Origin: Cristatella mucedo
Taxonomy: Eukaryota > Bryozoa > Phylactolaemata > Cristatellidae
Length of the DNA stretch: 27,500 nucleotides
Direction of reading: 5' to 3'
Assembly: GCA_009760855.2 (NCBI GenBank)
Contig: WPIO01000142.1
Location: forward strand, 457,501-485,000
Shown: positions 1 to 11,099 of the stretch, in pieces
Position numbering within the stretch: position 1 is the stretch's first letter
How the letters are laid out: each line of letters opens with the position of its first letter
Position numbers and translations under genes: made by a program
Notes under the pieces: model-generated
Database searches by the model: none
Seen by the model: only the letters and a program-made list of their open reading frames with translations
What the model was told of the DNA's origin: nothing

Positions 1-629
1 ACACGCGGAGTTGTGTGTACTGACTAGAGCCCTGCCTGCCCTGGCCGTGTCCGGGGCCTAGCTTGCTAGAGCAGCCCAACCACAGGAGTTCATTGCTGTC
101 CTTTTGATCGCCGCCTCTTTTCTTCCGTGTCACAGGAGGAGCCGATTGTCTGCTCTTGGGTTACTCGCCCCTGACCCTTCTCCCCCAGCTGCTGAGCTGC
201 TCGAGACTTGGCCCGATGCTGGCAGTTACAGTTCAGTGAACCTTCGTGTATCTGTGGCCGTTCGGGCATGCTCGACCCACGAACATGCTACCGCCACGTG
301 CCCCAGCCACATGTGCTCGCGCTCTCACTTGAAAAAGCACGCACGCAGACGCTTCGAATAGCCTCACGCAGTCACCTGTTCGGTTAACCGAACATACTCA
401 TGGAGAGATGCATAGACCGGTTCGGGGATGACTGCCGTTGACGTAGCCAGGCTTAGCCAAGGAAAGGCCAGGCTCTGACCTTGCCAGGGCCTGGCCTTGC
501 ATAGGAGGGCTGAAGGGCCACGTCGGGAAGGAAGGGAGGGAGGGAGAGGTAAGGGGTTGGCTCGGCAGCCCAACACACCCTTCAGGTCGGACCAGAAGGG
601 GTGAGACCGGGCCCGGCCGTCTTCCCTCT
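1..629. other. No gene recognised
   Basis: Mixed-composition sequence. Short open frames exist on both strands but none shows a recognisable domain. A purine-rich patch lies near 530-550. I see nothing else to call. Confidence 0.5.
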
Positions 630-704
630 GCCAAAGTGCCTAGAAAAGAGATTGAGCTCTCTGAGGGCACTATATCAAATGCATTATTATTATTATTATT
701 ATTC
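630..704 (+). repeat. LINE family B 3' tail with (ATT)n
   Basis: This is the terminal hairpin of LINE family B followed by six ATT units. The outer stem is AGTGCC pairing with GGCACT and the inner stem is AGAGA pairing with TCTCT. The copy at 17428-17506 has AGCGCC and GGCGCT instead, so both arms changed together. No LINE coding remnant precedes it, so it is either a strongly 5'-truncated insertion or a SINE tail. Confidence 0.75.
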
Positions 705-928
705 TTAATGGCGACTGCTCATGTGACCTATTCCAATTAAGAGGGTAGGAGAGGGATGATGGCATTGGGTTTGTCGAAGATGCCGCCGCCGCACCCACCG
801 GGAGTGGGTGGCATGCAGACAGCAACAGGTTTAGAAAGACAGAATGGCTGGCAGACTGGATGGAAGGAGGAGAAATGAAAGGAAAAGTGAACTGCTGGCT
901 TAGTTGGACAGTCAGTGCCTGTCAAGCT

Positions 929-966
929 TGTGTGTGTGTGTGTGTGTATGTGTGTGTGTTCGCGTG
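929..966. repeat. (TG)n microsatellite
   Basis: Short alternating TG run that decays into GCGTGCGTGCATG. The open frames across it, Cys-Val or His-Thr runs, are artefacts. Confidence 0.9.
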
Positions 967-1146
967 CGTGCATGTGTGTACCCGTAGACACACTGCTGAC
1001 AAATGCTTAGGTAGTACAGCATAACCTTGATGTAGGAGACTGGATGTGTGACCCGTCCGAGTCTCGTCTTGGGAAGTTTTGCTAGAAGTCTCCTCTGTCG
1101 ACTGATTCGTTTTTCCTGCTTACTACAGGTGAAGCAATACATTTGC

Positions 1147-1275
1147 ATGCGATAGCCCAGGAGGTAAGGTGCAAGCTCTTCACGACCGAAGTTTTAGGGT
1201 TCAAATCCTGCAGTGGTGGGCGATCCTTTGTTGCCAACTGCAAGTGGTGGTGAAGTCGCAATTCCAATTCGCATT
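1147..1275 (+). repeat. tRNA-derived SINE (family 1)
   Basis: A Pol III A-box-like TAGCCCAGGAGG is at 1153-1164 and a B box GGTTCAAATCC at 1198-1208, spaced as in a tRNA. The body follows: an inverted repeat around CGATCCTTTG and then a GTGGTGGTGA segment. The same head and body recur at 5737-5928, 14485-14660 and 26100-26235, which makes this a dispersed SINE and not a tRNA gene. The acceptor stem cannot be closed. Confidence 0.75.
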
Positions 1276-3990
1276 TGACAGCACCTTGAAAACGGCTGCA
1301 TTGATTGTCTTTCGAGGTACTTAGTCATGCGCAGTAGTGTGAAAATAACAGTGGACCGGGTATGCTAATCTACTAGCCGAAGGCTATCCCCGATCGGTAT
1401 TCTAAAGACCACCTGGTTGATTTCCTTTACGAAGGGCCACATGCTTTTGGCTTTGCACCAAACAATACTTTGCAGCGCTGCAATTGCTATACACTTGCAA
1501 ATTGGTGAGACTTCGTTGAGGTAGAGCCTGAAAAAGGTGGCAACGACCGGTATCGTCGATAGTGTGATGAGACCAGATGAGCAAAGTATGTTTGCTCGGC
1601 GCCACGTAAAGAAGAAGCCGATTCTGTCCGTCAAGCACGAAGTGGTTCGCTTGGATTAGGCGCTAGGGGGAGAGCGAGCTGGACCCACGAAGACATGGGC
1701 AAAATCGAATGGGACGATGAGTGTATGCAAATTCTCGATAGTTGATAACTAAAAGTGTATGCAGTATGTGCATTGGCGCTCTAATGAATTTCAATCGTAA
1801 TTGCCTTCAGAAGACGAAATTTTGTTGCGAAGCAGTCATGGTCTTGGCTTATTGCTGTAGCGGATATTTGGCATAATGGACACAAGACGTTTGTTTATGG
1901 CCACTGCAGAACGTTGTAGAACTTAGTATAGTGAGCCTTAGCCGAGATCACTTTCATTTCAGACAGGCCAATGAGCCCCAATCACTCGGCTAAGCGCATT
2001 TGCTATTTGCTTTTTGTCCACCTCGTTATTGAATATAGTTTAGGGCCAGTAGGCTGACTGTCTGGCCTAGCCATTAGTCAGAACTAAATCCCACCGAGTG
2101 TCTCAGGGGGAATGTAGATAGAAGGCTTGGGTGGGTCGCATAACATCTACGGTATAGCTTTTTAAAGTTTGCAGGTCGTTTGGAAAACGATAAGATGTCT
2201 TCGAACGCTCTTGGATGAGAGAGGCTATTGATTATTGCCATGGTGTAACTGCATGTTTTTGCTACCAATTATTATACTTGTGCCGACATTTTGCTTATAT
2301 GTTGCACATGGTTATTTTCTATACCGTGCAGGATAACAGCAGGTCGTCGTCGTCGTAGTAGTAGTAGTAGTAGTAACGTGGCGTATACCAGAATTATTCT
2401 TTTGGGTCTAGTGGCCATCTCAGGTGGTCTGGCCGATAGGTTTGCTTGTATGTCTGTCGATGTGGCAAACTGCTCTGCCAGCAAGTCGTGGTCGAAGAGA
2501 TCGTCGGAAGCCGAGCCAGCTGTGCCCAGCCCATCTAACAACGCAAGCAGCGAAAGCCACTGGCCGCCCTGACCACACAAGCAGGATGCATGTGCTTGAT
2601 CGAGTTCTCTGTCGAGTCAGCAGAAGCTCGAGGTCAGCACATGGGGTTCAGTGGATGGGACGAGCAGCCTGTTACGGTCACAATCAATCATCGACGATTG
2701 CATCTGCAGTCAGAACTGCACGAATGAGGCGCCAAAGAATCAAGTCCTCGTCACGGTCAGCAGATCGCTGCTTGGGTGGCTTCGACTGGTAGCTGTGAGG
2801 CAACTGGTGACAAGCTGGGCAGTCGCAGGGAGCAGCACTCTGCGGACCGTGACGCCCCCTGCCTCTTGTTGCAGAGCGCAGACAGCATCTCTCCCTGCTC
2901 TGCGACTGGTGCCCCCTCGGCTTTTCGTCTCCTACGTGTGCCTTAGCTGTGTGTGGGCCAGCCTGTTCTGTATGTTCTGTCTGTTCTGCAGATGATCCTG
3001 CTGTCGGCTTCTGCTGAGGAAGGACCGAGAGGGCTCCCACCCACCGTAGCTGCCCTGCTTGTTTTAGGAAGATTAGATAAACACATTAGAGGCAGGAGTG
3101 CTTGCTGGGTCCCAGCTGCAGTGTTGTTTGCCACTTTTGGGCTGGGAGTGAGGTAAGCCGAGCTTGCGTCAGTGAGCCGGCCGGCTAGCTGGCGTTAGGC
3201 AACGTGTGGCTCAGCTGCAGAAGTGGCATTTGCTGCAGTAGCAGTAGTGGCAGTGGCCGTGGCGGCAGCTGCAGCTTCGGGGGGGGGGGGTGGGGGGAAG
3301 GATTCAGCAGCAGCTGATACTGCAGCACGCAGTTTTTTTTTATACCTTTCCACCTGCTCCTGTCCGGCTTCAGCTGGGACTTGCAGGCGGCTCGTGCTGT
3401 GCTGTTAGCTATCTTAGTCTTCTTGTTTGGTACTTCCCCAAGTTGCTCTCACTTTCTTTTTTTTATGCTCACGGTCGATGATACTCGGTTCAGTTCTCCC
3501 TGTTCAGTTTAGCTGATTATCGGTGTGGACGTTTGAGGTTTAGTACTGCTGTGCCGTGGCCGAGGAAGGCAGTATAGGATTCTGTGGCCGCTCAAGTACC
3601 TTTCAACTACTTGCGTGATCACTTTGGCCCACCTGACGGCAACATATCGCAGTACCAAACGATGGGCCGACGAGCTGCCGCATGCTACCCTCGAACCGAG
3701 AGCCGAACACAAGCCGGTCATCGATCCTTCCACCTGCCTTGCAGTTGCGCAGAGGCTTGCTAGGCTTGCGAGGCGCCTCGACATGGCCGCGAGCTGCGAG
3801 TAGTCTACATGTGCGACAGTACTGCTGAATCAATCGCTGCTGCCTGAGGTGGTTGTTTTCCCTGCTTGTGCATCTCCTGCTGTGACACTACGAAGCTACA
3901 AAGACCATGTATTAGTTAAGGCAGGAAACTAACTAATTCGTCCTCGACACCAGCGGTCCAATGCTTGCAGCTTCGTGTGCAATAGTGCGC
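1276..3990. other. Intergenic or intronic, no gene recognised
   Basis: Open frames up to about 120 codons exist on both strands, but none has a recognisable motif or convincing splice-bounded structure. 2290-3800 is richer in GC. A CGT/AGT trinucleotide run lies at 2344-2375. A near-pure G run at 3281-3298 follows a GCAGTAGCAGTAGTGGCAG-like patch. Confidence 0.45.
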
Positions 3991-4044
3991 TAGCCTGCTA
4001 CAGCATGCGATGCTAATCGGATGATGTGCTTCCTTCTCAGCGAA

Positions 4045-4095
4045 TGCAAAGTGCCTAGAGGCAGATTTCCTTCTATAGGGTGCTATGCAAATGCG
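4045..4095 (+). repeat. Degraded LINE family B 3' hairpin
   Basis: The order AAAGTGCCTAGAG, then a diverged centre, then GGGTGCTATGCAAATG matches the family B tail. The (ATT)n tract is missing. The outer stem still forms through G-T wobbles. Confidence 0.5.
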
Positions 4096-4214
4096 GCTCA
4101 CTAAAACAAGGAGGATGTTATGCTGGTGATTTGTCTGTAGCTCACTTAAAGCCTAAACAGCTTTATGTGCACGTGCACTAGTCGATCGACTTTACTTCAC
4201 GAAATAAAGACTCC

Positions 4215-4470
4215 AGTGAAGGCTCAGTGAGGAAAACTAGCGGATGAAACTAGCGAGCTCTTCAGGCTCGGAGCAACACGGTTCCTATCAGTCTCCTAGT
4301 CATTGAGAAAGCCAATTTATTGTCTGGGGATAACCCAGAGTCACGAAAATGTTGAAGGTTAGGAGAAGGCAAACAGCTGTGCAGTTCAGCAGGTACGGAG
4401 GAGCTAAGCCGCGGCAAGCCCTGTGAGTTGAGGTAAGAATTAATTTTACAAAGTAAGAAATTAGCTTCGC
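4215..4470 (-). pseudogene. LINE reverse-transcriptase C-terminal remnant
   Basis: Read on the minus strand, about 4340-4430 encodes CRGLAPPYLLNC, matching the HGLAPPYL block found near the C-terminus of many non-LTR retrotransposon ORF2 proteins. A little further on, in another frame, DNKLAFSMTR resembles the DNKLAVPFLRLKT segment of the family A copy at 10621-11040. The frame change and the absence of the rest of the enzyme mark this as an old fragment. Family A is the more likely source. Confidence 0.5.
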
Positions 4471-4559
4471 ATTGGCTGATCGATTCGGAGCCAGTTTTTT
4501 GGAGGGGACGTGTGACTGAATCTTTTTTATTTGAAAGACCATTTGAAAGACCAACTTAG

Positions 4560-5736
4560 CGACATACTTAGCATCAACTACAAAGGCTTAACCACTTCTG
4601 TTGGTAGCCCTGCCAATACCTAGTTACGACCATCCGGCCTAGTGAGAACCGGAAAAACTATTAACATCATAAGCCAGCATTGTGGTAGGTGACCCCTAAA
4701 CCTGGACTTCGATTGCACACGAGTGACTAAATAATGTGGGTGTGGTCGTCGAAATAAAACTTGTGTATGCCAGGCGATCGTCAATGCAGAGAGGCCAACT
4801 GCTAGCACTCGACTATGGTCTCATAACGACAAATCCAGTTATGAGGTCACCGATACCGAGTCCAGATATCTTATCAGGGCTTTCCACAGGGACTAGTTGG
4901 CTTTATCGGCATCTTTAGTCGAAGGTAGTAGACCCTCATTAAGATCAAATGTCGTGATGGTCTCAATTGCCTTGGCTGCTTTTTGATCGCCCTCATTCTT
5001 CCTTGAAAATGTGGCCTCAGCTTTGCTCGATTAGGGACCTTGACCTGCTGACTCGAAGTGGTTGGTGACCAAGTTGAAGTTGAAGTTGGTGACTAGATGC
5101 TGATAATCGCATTTTCAGTCTTTGCCCCATTTTGAAACCTGCCAGACATCATTGCTGTTTGGAGAAAACTCAAGTGATATATTGGCAGGGTACAGCATCG
5201 TTGCTGTGAGCCATCAGACCCGTTGGAGAGAGCTAGATCTATATGAAAACGATGAGAGAATGCTGCACGGTATCTTCTAATATGAGTTGGGCGATGCGTG
5301 CACCTCAATAATCTAGTTCAGCTTTGGCATCTGTTTGGTGTGAATAGCTAAGCATGCCCTGATATGTTCTTGAAGTTAATTTTCTGCTTTATTTACCATT
5401 ATTACACTCTAGTTACCCAACCTACATCAAAGGTGAACTAGATTATTGATGCTCAAGCAGAGCCCAACTCACATTGTAAGTTTTACGAAAACTTAATGTC
5501 GATGGGTGAAGTATTGGTCAAGACAGGAATTTACAAGGCGAAAGGGCAGACTGTAAAGGAAGCAGGTTGAACGTTGTAAGTGTGTACCTCAATTAGCTGT
5601 AAACATGCACCTGATCTATCTGTGAACATGTACCTCAATGTGCCAAGGTTACAAGTTGGGGCGCAAGTTGCACATGATGTAGAGATCTGTAAATGTGTTG
5701 TGTATACATATTTTGCTTCCGGTTTTACTTCTGGGT
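4560..5736. other. No gene recognised
   Basis: Sequence of ordinary composition. Open frames reach about 71 codons and none is recognisable. A small GAAGTT-type tandem lies near 5072-5092. Confidence 0.5.
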
Positions 5737-5928
5737 TCAATAAATAAATATTGGTTGATGTAGCCCCCTCATATAGCTAAGAGCCCTAACGATGAAGACC
5801 TTTATAGAAGAATCTTAAAGGCCGCCGCCACTTGCAGTTGGCAATAAAGGATTGCCCACTGTGGGATTCGAACTCACAACCTCGGTGGTGAAGAGTGAAC
5901 ATGTTACTTTTTGGGCTAGCGTGGACCT
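5737..5928 (-). repeat. tRNA-derived SINE (family 1)
   Basis: Minus-strand copy. The complement of the B box is at 5864-5874, reading AGTTCGAATCC on the minus strand, and an A-box-like GCTAGCCCAA is at 5911-5921. The body hairpin at 5831-5862 has loop CCTTT and stem ends CAAT/ATTG. The copy at 14485-14660 has CGAT/ATCG there, so the pairing is kept by changes on both arms. A T/A-rich ATTTATTTATT stretch at 5737-5755 may be the 3' tail. Confidence 0.8.
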
Positions 5929-6675
5929 GTAGAAAGGGTTCTCAAAAATATTTCTAATGTTTTGCTATAATGCAGAAATCATCAAAACTTCGGGGTGAAT
6001 TTTGAACAGGTCTGTCTTTTTTTTGAAAGATACTCTTTGTAAAACACCGATTGCTTGACTAATTTTCTCTGTGGGTTTTTTACTCTTCTCTTTTAAAAGC
6101 CACGTCTAACCTGAGTCAGCCTATCGCCTTTAATTTTCTTCATGCTGAAGTTTGACAGTGGCCTTGCATTTAGATCATACCCTACCACGTTTGATTGTTG
6201 CGCCACGGTCAATAGTATTTCCATGCACGATAGACGAATGGCTACCATTTGCCACACCCTGCCTCTCAGCTAAAGATCCATCGTATCTTCAGGTTCAGCT
6301 GCAGCTCTTGTTGATTTGTAACCGGACTATTTGTCGACAGGTCAATTGAATGCATGAGCTGAGGTGACTAGCAAACTTCAATACTGAAATCAACTACCAG
6401 ACCATGTATCTATTTAACTTAACAGCAAACATCAGAGGATAGGGCTGTTCTGTTTTCAGCATAGCAAGAGTATCAAACTCAAAATTAACTGCTTGAGATG
6501 TTTGAGAAGTTTCTGCAACTCTATTTGTCTGACCTTTGTAGACAATTTCCCATTAATAATGATATTATTATGACATTCGTATTTTTTTTTTATTTTTAAG
6601 TTCACGGGCTCTGCAAACTCCAGCAAGTACCACATGCAAGTGGAAAATAGGAGTATGCAGTTGCCACATGCTGTA
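5929..6675. other. No gene recognised
   Basis: AT-leaning sequence with several T runs. Short frames only. Nothing recognisable on either strand. Confidence 0.5.
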
Positions 6676-6955
6676 AGATATCTCGGTCTGTAACTCCACA
6701 AAGCCATAAAGTCTACGTGGGTATTACACAGGAGAGCTTTCTATAGCAAACTCAAAGCCTAAGCAGATTTTGGCACACATTCGGTTGCCAACAGTCTTAA
6801 TCTCACGAAGCAAAGAGAGAGTGAGAAGCATAGCTGAGTCAGGAGGGCAGTTGAGGTAGTGAGTAGCATGTAAGTCGCTGCTCAAGACATCTGGAGGATG
6901 TGCCATAGTCGGCAGCAGTGGAGTATATGTCGTTGCGTAAGAAACTGTGTCGAAA
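6676..6955 (-). pseudogene. LINE family A 3' end, older copy
   Basis: The minus strand encodes a tail with ATHYLNCPPDSAML, then TLSLLREIKTVGNRM and FAIESSPV before a stop. This matches residue for residue, with substitutions, the C-terminal tail of the copy at 10621-11040, and the stop is at the same place. The GPRLWNSLP block is missing because the copy is truncated about 6950, where a CA-rich tract begins. It is more diverged from the other copies than they are from each other. Confidence 0.75.
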
Positions 6956-7135
6956 CACAAACACACACACACACACATCTACACCATCATGCATGCATGG
7001 CCCACACTCACACACAAACAAACATTCACGCATACATGCATGCACTCGCGTGCACACAAACTCTCGCGTGCACATGCGTGCACGTGCACAGCTACATGTG
7101 CACGCTCGTGTGTGCAAAAGCATATGTACTTACGC
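6956..7135. repeat. CA-rich microsatellite
   Basis: Alternating CACACA passing into GCATGCATG, CGTGCACACA and GTGCACGTGCAC blocks. It is alternating purine-pyrimidine throughout and so can form Z-DNA. His-Thr and Cys-Val reading frames here are artefacts. Confidence 0.9.
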
Positions 7136-9090
7136 ACAGGCTCGGTTGCTAAAGCAAATAGTAACATGACAATGAAATGGTCACATTTATTAATTCACAC
7201 TTTGTGTTTCGTAACACAAGTCACTCATTTTTGCTTACGTCCCAAAGCAACACGGCAATGCCTTGCCAAAAAGGCTGTTTATTATTATTACCGACTTCAG
7301 AAGTCGATCACGGTGGTAACACGCCGAAGTCAGGATCATGTCTTCGTCTAGTTTGCATGTCGCCCAGTCACTTTTGCGAGCAGCAATCAGTACCACGCTG
7401 CAGCGGCCGTCGATGATTGGTTGCAGCCGTAGTTTGTACTTCGTCAGAACTGCGAGCCTGCTCTCGATGAGCCAGCTCTTTGCTTGTAGCGACTGTACCA
7501 GCCGCCCGACGTCATGGCCACTGCTCGGGAGGAAGCGGAAGCAGCGGCAATGCATGCAGTGTACGGCAGCACGGCAGCAGGGCCTTCTTTTCGAAGCCGC
7601 TTGTCTAGCAGCCAGCACAAAGTGTGAGTGGCAGCAGCGGCGGCGACCTGCTACGGCGGCTAGCTTAGGGTTACCTCCGGTTTACCTAGTGTCGACTGTG
7701 CGTGAGGCATCCGTACGCTGGGCAGCATGCCGTCCGCCGTCCATCCACTCGAGTGCGCATCGTCTGCTGCTCCACTGTGGCTCACCAGCAGCCGACGACG
7801 GCTTCTTCGAGTCAGCTCCGAGGTCGAACATTGCCTCGGGCACTGGCTGACGGGGCTGGGGCTGGCTGGCTCGCTCTCTGGCTGGCTCCGGCTGGCTGGC
7901 AGCTGCCAGCCAGCCGGAGCCAAGTCTCATGTGCGGCCGTCTGGCACAGGAGTTCGTGCAGAGTACAGAGCTAACTCTTTAGTCAGACTCCCCCCCCCCC
8001 CCGACATTGCGCCGCCTTTTTGAAGAGTGGGCTGTGCCGTGTGTTAGGCTGTATGGGAGGAGGAGGAGGACGAGTAGGAGGTGGGGAGTGGTTGATGTTT
8101 GTTCGAGCTGATCAACTGTGCTTACAAAAGACGAGGCAGTCCGTATGCTGTCGTTGGAGTTCATTAAGCGGCACGTGACATGCCTGATCACTCCTGCCGG
8201 AGTGTGGCGCGTGTGAGCGAACCGATGGCCGAACTTGCCTCCTCGAAGCTGGTTGGACGCTTTCATTCGAGTAAGCCGGCCGTCTGCAACTGTCTAAAGA
8301 CGGATCTCTTTAAGTGTCCGCAAGCATGACCCACTATTTTGGTTGTTGGTCTCTGCTTTATTGTTCGCACTGCTTCATTGCTGCTGCCGGCTGCTGGATG
8401 CACCACGTCCCGTGGTACTGGATTTCTGGAGCATTTCACAGTGGCCGAGCCGCAGCTTTACAGCGCTGCTTCGTGCTTGGTGTTACTTTCGTCATTGCTC
8501 TGCTACTGACTTATGTCGACGGAGTCCCGTCGATTTTCCGCTGCTGCAATCACACCTGGCCTGTCTCCAGTCGAGTGGTTCTGACATGCAGCCAAATGTC
8601 AACATTGTTGCTCTTGTTTCTCCCTGCTTAATCGTTCTCCCGCTACTTCTTCTTCGTAAGTCTCCCGCGGCTTCGTTCTGCAAGCTCGGCATGGAGGTGC
8701 TTGCCATGCCAGCTCGTGCTTGGCAGTGGGCGGTGCCGCCACCGCCATTGTGCTTGTGCTTGTGCAGCCATCCAAACCGGCCACTCACCGGGCAAAACTT
8801 GGAATGATCTCGGTCCGTGTCTTGACACTGATCTCGTGCACTAACAGTTCGGCCTTCTCAGATTGACACCGATGATGGTTCGTGTGAGCAGCAGTGGGAT
8901 GGGAACCTTGATATTAATAATAATAATAATAATAATAGGAATAATGCTACAGGTTTTTTTTAGATACTAATCCAGGCTGGTCATTCGTGCAGCTGTCGCA
9001 TAACAGTACTTCTCTCTGATCTGAGCGGGCTCCCCATCCAGTCAAGCAACACATCGGCTCCAGCATTCTGGCACTCAATTTTAGGTCTAT
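7136..9090. other. GC-rich stretch, no gene recognised
   Basis: From about 7340 to 8280 the sequence is GC-rich with long open frames on both strands, for example 7338-7850 on + and 7660-7923 on -. None has a recognisable domain, and the overlapping open frames on opposite strands are expected at this GC content. It could hold unrecognised exons or a promoter. A C run lies at 7988-8002 and an (AAT)n run at 8911-8938. Confidence 0.4.
7883..7922. repeat. Perfect 40-bp palindrome
   Basis: The two 20-base arms, centred between 7902 and 7903, are exact reverse complements with no spacer; the central bases are GGCAGCTGCC. The symmetry stops sharply at 7882 and 7923. The left arm sits in a run of GGCTGGCT repeats, from which it may have grown. 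Confidence 0.95.
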
Positions 9091-9495
9091 TAGTTCTCTT
9101 TCTTCAGCTTGCCCGTTTGTAGTGACTGCACTTCGGAATTCTCAATCGCCTGCCTAACTGTCACCTTTCACTGCGGCCCTTCTGCCGTGTCTCTAACCAA
9201 CCTGAAATATTTTGGAAACTCCACCTTCAGTTACTATGCAAATAAAGCCTGAAACAAACAACCGACTGCCATCACGACGTCCTCCGACTTGCCGCCATTT
9301 AAAAATGTCTGTTACTCCCGGCATTTGCCTCTGCCGTACAAATAATCCTGCCTGTACTTATGCATGCTGCCATTGTGCGTGCTCATCAGTCAGTAATCAG
9401 TTAAGCTTTCTGTCTGCCCTGTGTGAAGTCCCTAGAATGAGATTTGATTCTGGTGGGCTCTCTACAAATGCATTATCATTATTAAAATTATTGTC
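9091..9495 (+). pseudogene. LINE family B 3' end with ORF2 C-terminus
   Basis: From 9211 the + strand reads FGNSTFSYYANKA, a stop, then NKQPTAITTSSDLPPFKNV. This is the FGDRxFSxxAPKAWNxxP...DLxxFK signature that ends non-LTR retrotransposon ORF2 proteins, with the Trp codon TGG changed to TGA. A 3' UTR of about 110 bases follows, then a diverged family B hairpin (CCCTAGAATGAGATTTGATTCT) and an ATTATCATTATT tail at about 9470-9490. It is older than the copy ending at 13436. Confidence 0.65.
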
Positions 9496-9839
9496 ATTAT
9501 ATAATGCCCCAAGAGGATTACATCTGTTTTGTGCTATGGTTGTATGGCATACTGTATAAATCTGCGTGGAACTTATTTCTGGGCTGTCACTGCACGGCAT
9601 GCTCAAAGTCTGCTTGTAAACGCTGGAGGCTTTCAAGACATGTCGCCTTTGCAAGCACGACAGCAGCTGCTAAAGTAGCAGCAGCCTCTGCTGTTGCTGC
9701 ACAATTATTCGTATTCTCTGGGATTACTTTTTTGTATGCTGTACTGTATTCTTGCAGCTTACTAGTGGGGCGGGGCGGGGAGCCAGCAGCTTGCCGCCAA
9801 TTGCTAAGCTGAGCTAAGCCTTGCCACCACCTTTGTAAG

Positions 9840-10100
9840 CACGTCCTGGCTCGAGCGTTCCCAGGGCGACATCGTTGGATGCCACCAGCAGTCTGGTTGA
9901 AGTCGCGACCGTGCGAACCGGCGAAGACGCCGTTGGCAACACAAGCGACGTGCAGCAGGCCAAGCGGCAACTCGAGCGACAGTTCGAGCCGGAGCCGACA
10001 AAGGACGTCACGCCATCGGGCTCTGCTGCTGCTGCTGCCCGCGCTACAGCCACCGCGGCTACTCAATCAGCGGCTGTCGAAGCCATGACGAGCAAGCGAG
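9840..10100 (+). CDS. Candidate upstream exon of the OXR1-like gene
   Basis: An open frame runs from a possible acceptor (CCTTTGTAAG, ending 9839) to a strong donor (GAG|GTGAGC at 10101). The exon would be 261 nt, phase 1 on both sides. It encodes a polar, partly charged segment with AKRQLERQFEPEP, then an alanine-rich stretch from a GCT run. The donor phase fits the phase-1 acceptor of the recognised exon at 21792, but one in three random pairs would fit. Alanine from GCN runs also marks the exons at 22524-22613 and 22807-22959. No known domain is visible. The same frame stays open to a stop at about 10223, so it could instead be a terminal exon or chance. Confidence 0.25.
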
Positions 10101-10397
10101 GTGAGCTGTGCCTAGTGGTGCTGCAGTCCTGTGCGCCTGATGCTGCTGCTGCTGCTGTGTGTGAGCCGGTGCCTTGCCAGCTTTCGGATGTGCTTGCACG
10201 CCTGCACTCCCTCTCCTCCGACTGAGGCCTTACTGTGCTGCTGTAACATTGCCTTCGAAGCCTGCCCGAAATGCTGACGCGCATTTTCCGGCCACCGACC
10301 TCAATCGTGCTTGCAATGCCATTAAGAGGCTTGGAATTATGGCTAAGGCCTTTTTTGCTGCCCCTGTGTTGTAAGCAGTGAATTTGCATGCTTCATG

Positions 10398-10602
<205 letters not shown>

Positions 10603-10605
<3 letters not shown>

Positions 10606-11045
10606 GTAATGTAATGCAATGCAATGTATCTCTGTCTGTAACTCCACAAAGTCATAAAGACTATGTGGGTGTTACGCAGGAGAGTTTTGTATAGCGCACT
10701 CACAGCCTAAGCGGCTTTCGGTACGCATTCGGTAGCCAACAGACTTCGTCTCACGCAACAAAGAGAAAGTGGGAAGCATAGCAGAGTCAGGAGAGCAGTT
10801 GAGGTAGTGAGTAGCATAGAAGTAGCAGCTCAGGACCGCTGAAAAAGATGTGCCATAGTCGGCAGTAGGAGAGTAGTTGTCGTTGCCTAAGAATTGTGGA
10901 AGCGAGTTCCACAGTCTAGGACCTGCAGAGCTAAGGCTTCTGTCGCCAACTGTCTTTAGGCGGAGGAATGGGACAGCTAATTTATTGTCCACACAGGACC
11001 TGAGGGCACGAACAGGCTGAAACTGATGTGTGTGCATGTGCGTGA
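10603..11045 (-). pseudogene. LINE family A 3' end with ORF2 C-terminus
   Basis: The minus strand carries an open frame (10672-11091) that includes PVRALRSCVDNKLAVP, RLKTVGDRSLSSAGPRLWNSLP and a further tail of about 75 residues ending AIQNSPA. GDRxxSxAxPRLWNSLP is the standard C-terminal signature of ORF2 of many CR1/Jockey-type LINEs. After the stop come about 50 bases of 3' UTR and a tail of CATTG/CATTA pentamers (10603-10622). The 5' side fades into a GT/CA-rich patch near 11030-11070. Endonuclease and catalytic RT domains are absent, so the copy is 5'-truncated. It is about 96% identical by eye to the + strand copy at 18630-18935. Confidence 0.85.
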
Positions 11046-11099
11046 GTGTTTGCGTGTGCATGCGAGTATATTTTATTATGCAGCACCTCACAGCTGCAA

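Noticed and set aside
1147-1215. Functional tRNA gene
   Set aside because: A and B boxes are present but the acceptor stem does not close, and the segment continues into a dispersed SINE body.
1365-1634. 89-codon minus-strand frame as a gene
   Set aside because: No domain recognised, overlapping frame equally open, no splice or start context that supports it.
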